Of a stretch of 64,000 nucleotides of DNA, positions 36,001 to 45,000 are shown one piece after another. Below the pieces are notes generated by a model, which was not told the DNA's origin, did not search any database, and saw only the letters and a list, made by a program, of their open reading frames with translations. Source of the stretch: Patiria pectinifera (taxonomy: Eukaryota > Echinodermata > Asteroidea > Valvatida > Asterinidae). The position numbers and the translations under genes are program-made. Numbering within the stretch: the stretch's first letter is position 1; each line of letters begins with the position of its first letter. The stretch is from the NCBI GenBank assembly GCA_029964075.1, contig CM057142.1, positions 35,652,392-35,716,391 on the forward strand. The letters are read 5' to 3'.

Positions 36001-39000
36001 CCATGCACTATTGAGGAAGATCTCAAGACGGCCCTGACTTCTTGTTCTGCCTCCCACTAGGCGAAGTTGAGCTAGGACAGAAAGCGTGACAGTATGTAAG
36101 GGAAATTGCCATCTGTAATGCTAATAAGCAGCAGGTTAACGCACTCACAAAATGCTTGACGTTTTGTCATTCGTTCTGCCATTAGCATCAATGGCAAAAA
36201 CGACACGTAACGCTTTATTTTGAATGAAACTACATGCACACAGACATGTTCACGTTGGAGGGCGAACTCCTCAAAAATGTATTTCTCCCGTTTGGAAGTC
36301 CGTATGTTCATGCGATTTTCACTTATATTGATCAAAGTATGTGCTGAAAATCGTTGCGAAATGCTCATAACTTTTCGTTGAAATTGGAAAAATCGGCCTG
36401 GCTAAGCGCATTTTTGAAAGTTGTAACACTGGCGTTTGCAATATCTGTACATCTTTTCAAGCCTCACGAATACTATAAGGGACCTATCCATCTCGGTGTG
36501 CGGAAAATAAAAAAGAGAAATAGCGTACTACACGAGCTATTAATTAATAAATATCAACCTTTTTGCCGGCTTCAAATTCCTCGATATCGAGACCTATGCC
36601 AAGTCACGCCGAATGACGCTAATGAATAAGCGCATAATTATGCGCTTCGTCGATGTGTTGCCGGGCCGACATCGGTCAAACATAGCGCCTACGGCGCTGA
36701 AAAGCGTGCACTCGGATTGATGGGAAAAATCCTCGTCAACATTTTCCTAGGACCTTTTTTTTTTTTGTTACTTTACTTTATTCCACCTCATGGTACAATG
36801 CAAAAATATAAATGGGAATGTCGCTTCCCCGGAAAAGCAAGAAGGAGAAAAAAAAAAAAAAAAGAGGCGCGAAGTCATAGTGGTGTAAAATGGATGAGTT
36901 CGGGGGGGGGGGCAAAATGTCCCTGCCCCCCCCCCCCCTCTAAAACTGAGAAATCGAGAATATCTTGAGAAATACAGGATTTTTTTTGGAAAAAATATGT
37001 TTTGCCCCCCTCTAGAAAAAATCCTGGCGACGCCCATGATTCGAGTCCTATAAAGCGTATTTTTCAAACAAAGGTTGAAACATGTCCCCGTCACCCTGTC
37101 CATATTTCACCTGTTCGGTTGAGCTCTTATGGCCTTCGCTGATTATCTACCAAGGGCAAGGAAAACTCTGGCAGCAACTGTGGACGGCAACCGATTAGGA
37201 GATCAACTCTGAGTTTACGCCTTTGCATACAGCCATAGCTGGTTGGTCTAGCCTTGCAATCCATCTGAGAGGTGGACAATGTTAATTTCAAACCAGAGTA
37301 GGTGGAGCTTGTAAGCCTTTACTGACAATCCAGCTGCAAGAATAGTGGTAACTTGATCCATCGGTGTATACGTGGACGTTTGTTTACGGTGGGGGGGGGG
37401 GCAACATCTGATTATCGGAGACATTCTGCAAAGTAGACGATCTTTAATCATGAAAAAAAAAGGAAGACTGCTGCAAACTGCTTACTGACTAGATGGACCT
37501 GAAATGTATAAATCTAAAAATTAATGTGGCCTGACGTTGCGAACTTAGCAAGTTCTTCTTCAGAGGTTAAAACAGAAATGACAGAGGTACATACATTAAC
37601 ATGGGGGTGCACACAAACATGCAGGGCTGAAAGAAGAAACACAAAAAGGAGGATTAGGTGGGAAAGGTGTGGAAAGATGCAGGGGAGGGTGGATGAGAGA
37701 ACAAAGGAACAAAGGGAGGTGGCAAACCACAAGGGGTCTGGTGTAAACAGGGGAGGGACCAGAAAGGGGAAGGATCAAAGGTCACAGGGAGTGGGAACGG
37801 ACAAAAGAGTGTGAGAGTGATGGAGGTGGAAAGGGATGAAAGATGGGGGAAGATGGGTAAACACAAACAAGGAAGACCAGGTGGATTATCTGTAACAGAA
37901 GACAATGGAGGAAGAAAAGGATTAATCATTCCCAAGTTGGATGTTGAGACCATGTGGTTGAATAGTTCGAAGACGATTCATCCACACTTTCTCTCTGCTG
38001 AGGCGAACTGAGTCCTTGCGATGGCCAAGAGATTCAATGCCCTGCAAAATCATATCAGAAATGGAGTGGTTAGGCAGGTTGAAGTGATGACCAACAGGGG
38101 TGTCTAGTTTCTTGGTGTTGACCGTTGACCGGTGGGCATAGAAACGCTTCTTGAGCGTATTCTTAGTCTCACCTACATACTGCACTCCACAGACCCTGCA
38201 AGAAATGAGATATATGACATTAGAGGTGTTACAAGTGATGTTACCAATGGTTCTGTGGGTAGTGACAGAAGAGTGGCCAGAAAAGGAGTCAGACTCCTTG
38301 ATATGAATCTGGCAGACAACACATCTGGAACTGCTCTTGAAAGTACCATGCTGGGTTGGAGGGGATGCATCTAAGGATGGGACTTCAGCTCGAACAATCA
38401 GGTCCCGTAGATTTCGAGGACGCCTGTAAGCCAATGTGGGACCGTTGGGGATGGCGCGGGCAAGGCGATCTGAAGTATGGAGGATATGATGATTGGCATT
38501 AGTGATTTTGCGAAGGGGAGGGAGATTGGGGTGAAACGTGGTAACCAAGGGAATCATGGGTTTGGCCATGGCATCAGGGGCCTTTCCCGTGAGAGCTAGA
38601 TTTCTGGGGATAGCTTTAGCTCTGGCAATGGCACGATGAACTTGGCGAGAGCTGTGACCCCTGTCCACCAAGTTGGTCCTCAGTATCTGTGTATGGCGGG
38701 AGAAATCGGAATCATTAGAACAAATTCTTCTGAGTCTGAGTGCCTGGCTAAACGCTATGCCAGTTTTGCAGTGCCTGGGGTGACAGCTGGAGGAGTGGAG
38801 GTACTGGTGGGTGTCTGTGGGTTTGGAATACAGGTCAGTGGTTAGTGAGTTGCCTTGCTTGCGGACGGTGACATCCAGAAAGTGGGTTTGGTGAGCCGAG
38901 ACCTCCGACGTGAATTTGATGGTTCTGTGGAAGGAATTGATGTGGTTAGTGAAGGTCAAGAGACTGTCCTCATCACTGGTCCAGATGAAAAAAACATCAT

Positions 39001-42000
39001 CAATATATCTCCACCAGATCCAAGGGCGACATGGGGCCGAGGCAAGCATGCGTTCTTCGAGGTCACCCATGAAGAGGCAAGCCATGGAAGGGGCCATGCG
39101 AGTGCCCATTGCAGTGCCGTGTACCTGTAGATAGTGTTCACCAAGGAAGGAAAAATTGTTCTTCGTTAGTATAAGTCTCATGAGGGTGCCAACATCACTG
39201 ATGGGAGGAGTCGTGTGTCCTGCCTTGGCCAGAGCCAAGGAGCAAGCACGAACACCCTCCTCATGTGGGATGTTGGTGTACAGAGATGAGACGTCGAAAG
39301 TCCCAATGATGGCTGTGCTGGGAATCTGGTCCTTGATTCCTTCAAGCTTGCGTAGGAAGTCTGGGGTGTCGTGAATGTATGACGAAATCTGTGGGACAAG
39401 GGGTTTGAGAAAACTGTCAATGAACAGGGAGATGCGTTCCGTGGGTGAGCCATTACCGGAGATGATGTTGGCATCATCATCATCATCAGTGATGTTGGCA
39501 CCTTCATGAGACTTATACTAACGAGGAACAATTTTTCCTTCCTTGGTGAACACTATCTACAGGTACACGGCACTGCAATGGGCACTCGCATGGCCCCTTC
39601 CATGGCTTGCCTCTTCATGGGTGACCTCGAAGAACGCATGCTTGCCTCGGCCCCATGTCGCCCTTGGATCTGGTGGAGATATATTGATGATGTTTTTTTC
39701 ATCTGGACCAGTGATGAGGACAGTCTCTTGACCTTCACTAACCACATCAATTCCTTCCACAGAACCATCAAATTCACGTCGGAGTTCTCGGCTCACCAAA
39801 CCCACTTTCTGGATGTCACCGTCCGCAAGCAAGGCAACTCACTAACCACTGACCTGTATTCCAAACCCACAGACACCCACCAGTACCTCCACTCCTCCAG
39901 CTGTCACCCCAGGCACTGCAAAACTGGCATAGCGTTTAGCCAGGCACTCAGACTCAGAAGAATTTGTTCTAATGATTCCGATTTCTCCCGCCATACACAG
40001 ATACTGAGGACCAACTTGGTGGACAGGGGTCACAGCTCTCGCCAAGTTCATCGTGCCATTGCCAGAGCTAAAGCTATCCCCAGAAATCTAGCTCTCACGG
40101 GAAAGGCCCCTGATGCCATGGCCAAACCCATGATTCCCTTGGTTACCACGTTTCACCCCAATCTCCCTCCCCTTCGCAAAATCACTAATGCCAATCATCA
40201 TATCCTCCATACTTCAGATCGCCTTGCCCGCGCCATCCCCAACGGCCCCACATTGGCTTACAGGCGTCCTCGAAATCTACGGGACCTGATTGTTCGAGCT
40301 GAAGTCCCATCCTTAGATGCATCCCCTCCCACCCAGCATGGTACTTTCAAGTGCAGTTCCAGATGTGTTGTCTGCCAGATTCATATCAAGGAGTCTGACT
40401 CCTTTTCTGGCCACTCTTCTGTCACTACCCACAGAACCATTGGTAACATCACTTGTAACACCTCTAATGTCATATATCTCATTTCTTGCAGGGTCTGTGG
40501 AGTGCAGTATGTAGGTGAGACTAAGAATACGCTCAAGAAGCGTTTCTATGCCCACCGGTCAACGGTCAACACCAAGAAACTAGACACCCCTGTTGGTCAT
40601 CACTTCAACCTGCCTAACCACTCCATTTCTGATATGATTTTGCAGGTCATTGAATCTCTTGGCCATCGCAAGGACTCAGTTCGCCTCAGCAGAGAGAAAG
40701 TGTGGATGAATCGTCTTCGAACTACATGTATTCAACCACATGGTCTCAACATCCAACTTGGGAATGATTAATCCTTTTCTTCCTCCATTGTCTTCTGTTA
40801 CAGATAATCCACCTGGTCTTCCTTGTTTGTGTTTACCCATCTTCCCCCATCTTTCATCCCTTTCCACCTCCATACTGTTCCCCCCCCCCCCCATCATCAT
40901 CACTCTCACACTTTTTTGTCCGTTCCCACTCCCTGTGACCTTTGATCCTTCCCCTTTCTGGTCCCTCCCCTGTTTACACCAGACCCCTTGTGGTTTGCCA
41001 CCTCCCTTTGTTCCTTTGTTCTCTCATCCACCCTCCCCTGCATCTTTCCACACCTTTCCCACCTAATCCTCCTTTTGTGTTTCTTCTTTCAGCCCTGCAT
41101 GTTTGTGTGCACCCCCATGTTAATGTATGTACCTCTGTCATTTCTGTTTTAGCCTCTGAAGAAGAACTTGCTAAGTTCGCAACGTCAGGCCACATTATTT
41201 TTTAGATCTTTAATCATATGATACTAGGTGACGTTGCAACAATAGGTGATCGTTGCAACATACAACATTTGTCGAGAGACACAACATTTTGCCGACAGGA
41301 CGACCATTCTTTTTAAAAGTCTTTCGAGTGGGAGGGGCCCGTAAATTGAGCCATTCACTATTGGCATTCGTCTGTCACTGGGGACTATGGAGTCTTTGCC
41401 AATGGACTGGTAGATGAGACGAGCCAGGCACAACGTCTGCTGTGGCTCTAGAGCCCAATGTGGAAGTGGCAGTCTCTACTGCACTGTGCACAGCAGAATG
41501 TTAACGCTGATGCATCTGCCTTTGGCTTAAATTGTATGAGGGGCTTTATTTCCCCTGCATCAGGGTGTCTTCATAATGTATAGAGTCAACTCTGCACCTT
41601 CTGTCATCAAGCGCATCTAACATGGAGACTAAACACGGCGTGTCATCAACACACTATCCAAAAACGAATGCTTGCCCGGATTGGGTTGAGCAGTTTATAC
41701 CAAACACGCCGAAAATTCAGCAATGTATTGGTTACGTAAGAACATAATGTTAGCGTGCTCCCAGTACAATTCCTCAGTTTAGTTTCAGTAGGTACGTTTC
41801 TTAATAGCGTTCTTTCGTTTTGGACGGTTAGTAATGACGGTTCGTCGTGACAGCTCGTCATGGCGGTTGTCCCGTCCAATCACATTCCTCGCTGAAACGA
41901 AGGGGTGTGATCAATGGATCTGGGCCAATCAAGTGGCTCCTCTGTATGGTAATCTTTGTCATTCGTAATAAAGACTTTAGATTATTATTATTCATTATAA

Positions 42001-45000
42001 TTGAACACACACACACCCACACACCGTACCTACCCGCCGGGACTGCCACGTCGAATGCAACAACAATGGAAACTGAAAGCCCAGTTGCTCACTTTGAATG
42101 AGATTAGTGCGGGAGTTTCAAAAGGGGTACGAAGCGCATACCGTGCGGTGTGAGTTTTGTATGGAAATTTTAAACAGGCAGAAGGCACATGTCGCGCAAT
42201 GTTAAGAATACTGAAAGAAAAGAATTTGGAAGAAAAGTCTGTCATGCAGGCTCTGATGAACTCGTAGAGAAAAATGAAGGATTACGGGGTTTATTTGAAA
42301 AGTGGGATTGTAGTGTTTGAATCCAAAACAGAACGGAACGTGTCAGCAATTTTCAATAATAGGCCTATAACTGTTTTGGAACTAGTCTATTTCCACACGC
42401 AGTGCGCAAGTAGCGTTGATGTATCCAACAGGATATTTTGCTGACTTAGCCAATGGAGATGGAGAGAACACCAGCAGTTTAAACCACTCACGTACATGTA
42501 CATGTACATACAAGCATACAGACCTGACAAAGTTATTCATCAAGATTTTTTTTTACTGGCCTGCCTAGAGAACCAAATAGGACTAGGCATACAAGAAAAT
42601 GTTTGCAGAAACACAGTCTCATTCGATTTTCTTTTACTTGTAAAAACAATTATCAAGAATGTGATGGGCTATTTTGTTTTATTTTTCTTTCTTTCTTTTT
42701 AGCTGTCTATGCCTGTGAATTGACAGCACTTAGTTTATGCATATGGACTGGGTTCATAGTGGGGAAAGTTTGCCATGTAAACTATTCTCGCAATTATACT
42801 GAACCCTCTAATCCCTCAATCTCTACAAGTTCGTCGATGCCCTAAGACAGTCCCTGCATGAAAGAGGTTTCTTCCTGCTCCTTTTCTTTTAAAATGTTAA
42901 ACATTACATAGTAAATAAATGTAGGGCATGCGGTCTCGTACCCCTCTTGAAACTCCCGCACTAATCTCATTCAAAGTGAAGAACTGGGCTTTTCAGTTTC
43001 CATTGTTGTTGCTTTCGGCCTGGCAGTCCCGGCGGGTAGGCGTGTATGTGTGTTCCATATATAAATAATAACCTAAGTCTTTATTACGAACGACAAAGGT
43101 TCCCTTACAGAGGAGAAGCCAGTTGATTGGCCAAGATCCAATGATCACGCCCCTTCGTTTCAGCGAGGAATGTGATTGGACAGGACGACCGTCATGACGA
43201 GCTGTCACGACGAACCGTCATTACTAACCGTCCAAAACGAAAGAACGCTACTTGCCCCTAAGGACGTAACATGTACGTCCATGCACGTTTGTTATCTTCT
43301 CAGTGATTGCCCAATTCCCTGTCACGTGGCATAGCTATAAGTTCCTTTTACGTTCGGGTTATGAATAGGAGGCGGGCACATTATAAAGAGCCTAATACCT
43401 TGAATGAATAACTAACACCACGGCCTTTTCAATTCATTGGCCGGGGCACAGTGTCACAACACAGACAATAGAAGGAAGGCCCACCGCTCCACCCTAATTC
43501 TATAGAAATATCTCACAGCGTTGAAGCAATGATAGTTTCGTCCGCACCTGTTGGTTCACCGCATTTGAAAAGCGCAGCATTTCGTTCAGGTATTGAACCC
43601 TCTACGCAGATAATGTGCTATAATTATGTAAAACGTCAATCAACCAAAACAAACATGAAAATAGAATACACCATTCAAAAATAACAAAATTTTGGAATAT
43701 ACCTTTCAAAGGGAAACAAATATTAAAAACGCATGTTTACCGATGACAGTTTTGATATCTTACATTGGTATTTGGCTTGATAGATTCATGATCATTATGT
43801 AATACGTAGAGCACACAGGATCACCCCTCCCGAAAACCGTAGGAGGGGGGCAATTAAAAAAACACAAATTCCAAAAGTAGTGGTTTTAAGGTAAATTTGT
43901 ATTTTAAGACGCAGCTGTTTGGAATACTTAGCTTCATTATGTTGATACACAGGTCATACAACGTTTTTGAAATAATCCAGGGATGAGTTATACCACAAAA
44001 TGCATAATTAATGTTAATCACAACGAAACGCCCACCATACTGTCGGACAAAAATACGAGTATGGGTGGACTTGAAAATTTTACAAACCATACCATCATGT
44101 TTGTGTGCAACACCTTACATCAACAAGGGCCACAAAACAATACCCATACAGGGGTGGATCCAGCATTTTTCGCAGGGGGGGGGGGTTATATCGGCACCCC
44201 CCTGGATCTGCACCTGCCATACTCGTATTTGGAAGGGTTGTAAATGGGGGAATTTAGGACAGTTTGTTTACGTCATGGCATAGCTCAACCTAGCATGACG
44301 AAGACATGATATGGCCCGTTTCTCAACATAATTAAGCTTAGTATCGTATTTAAAAGCGTGTTCCAACGATACACAGCAAAACGACGGTTGTAATTTAGTT
44401 TAGGCCTAAACATCAAACATCCTCTGAGGACCACCCCTTTGGTACTGAATATCACCCCGCGTGGTTTATTAGTTTTGAATGAGAATATTGCAGATGGATT
44501 TGTTTGTCTGATCGCATTTTCTTTCTTTTGGACTAATCAGCTTACTCCAATCCTAGTCATTAGGATCTAGGAGCCCCTGTTATTTAATACCATTGTGAAT
44601 CTGTAATGCTAATAATTCAGAGTGTGCCGAGAAAGCAAAATAAATAGTTACAATACGAATACAAGCTAAAACTACGAGATAGAACGACTGCGAACTTTAC
44701 CAGTAGTTCCACTGCCGCCGCCTCCACCACCACCACTTCCACCGCTTCTGACCGAAATGCCCCTTCCTCCTCCTCCACCACCACCACCAGTTTCAAGAAG
44801 TGCCCTTTTTTCTGAACAAGTGCCCTTTTTAAAAAAGAAGTGCCTTTAAAAAAAAGTGGTTCCCTTTTTTTGTGTGGCATCTGCCGTTTTGGATGCCTTT
44901 TTCAGAATTTCGCATTGTATCGCCCTGAAAAAAACACACCATATATTGGCCCTTTGTGTGCATAATTGTCGGTTTTGAACAGTGCCCCCATCGACAGATG

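Noticed and set aside
38132..40051. Antisense frames over the Penelope-like coding regions
   Set aside because: Shadows of the RT/GIY-YIG frame; mirrored in both arms only because the arms are inverted copies.
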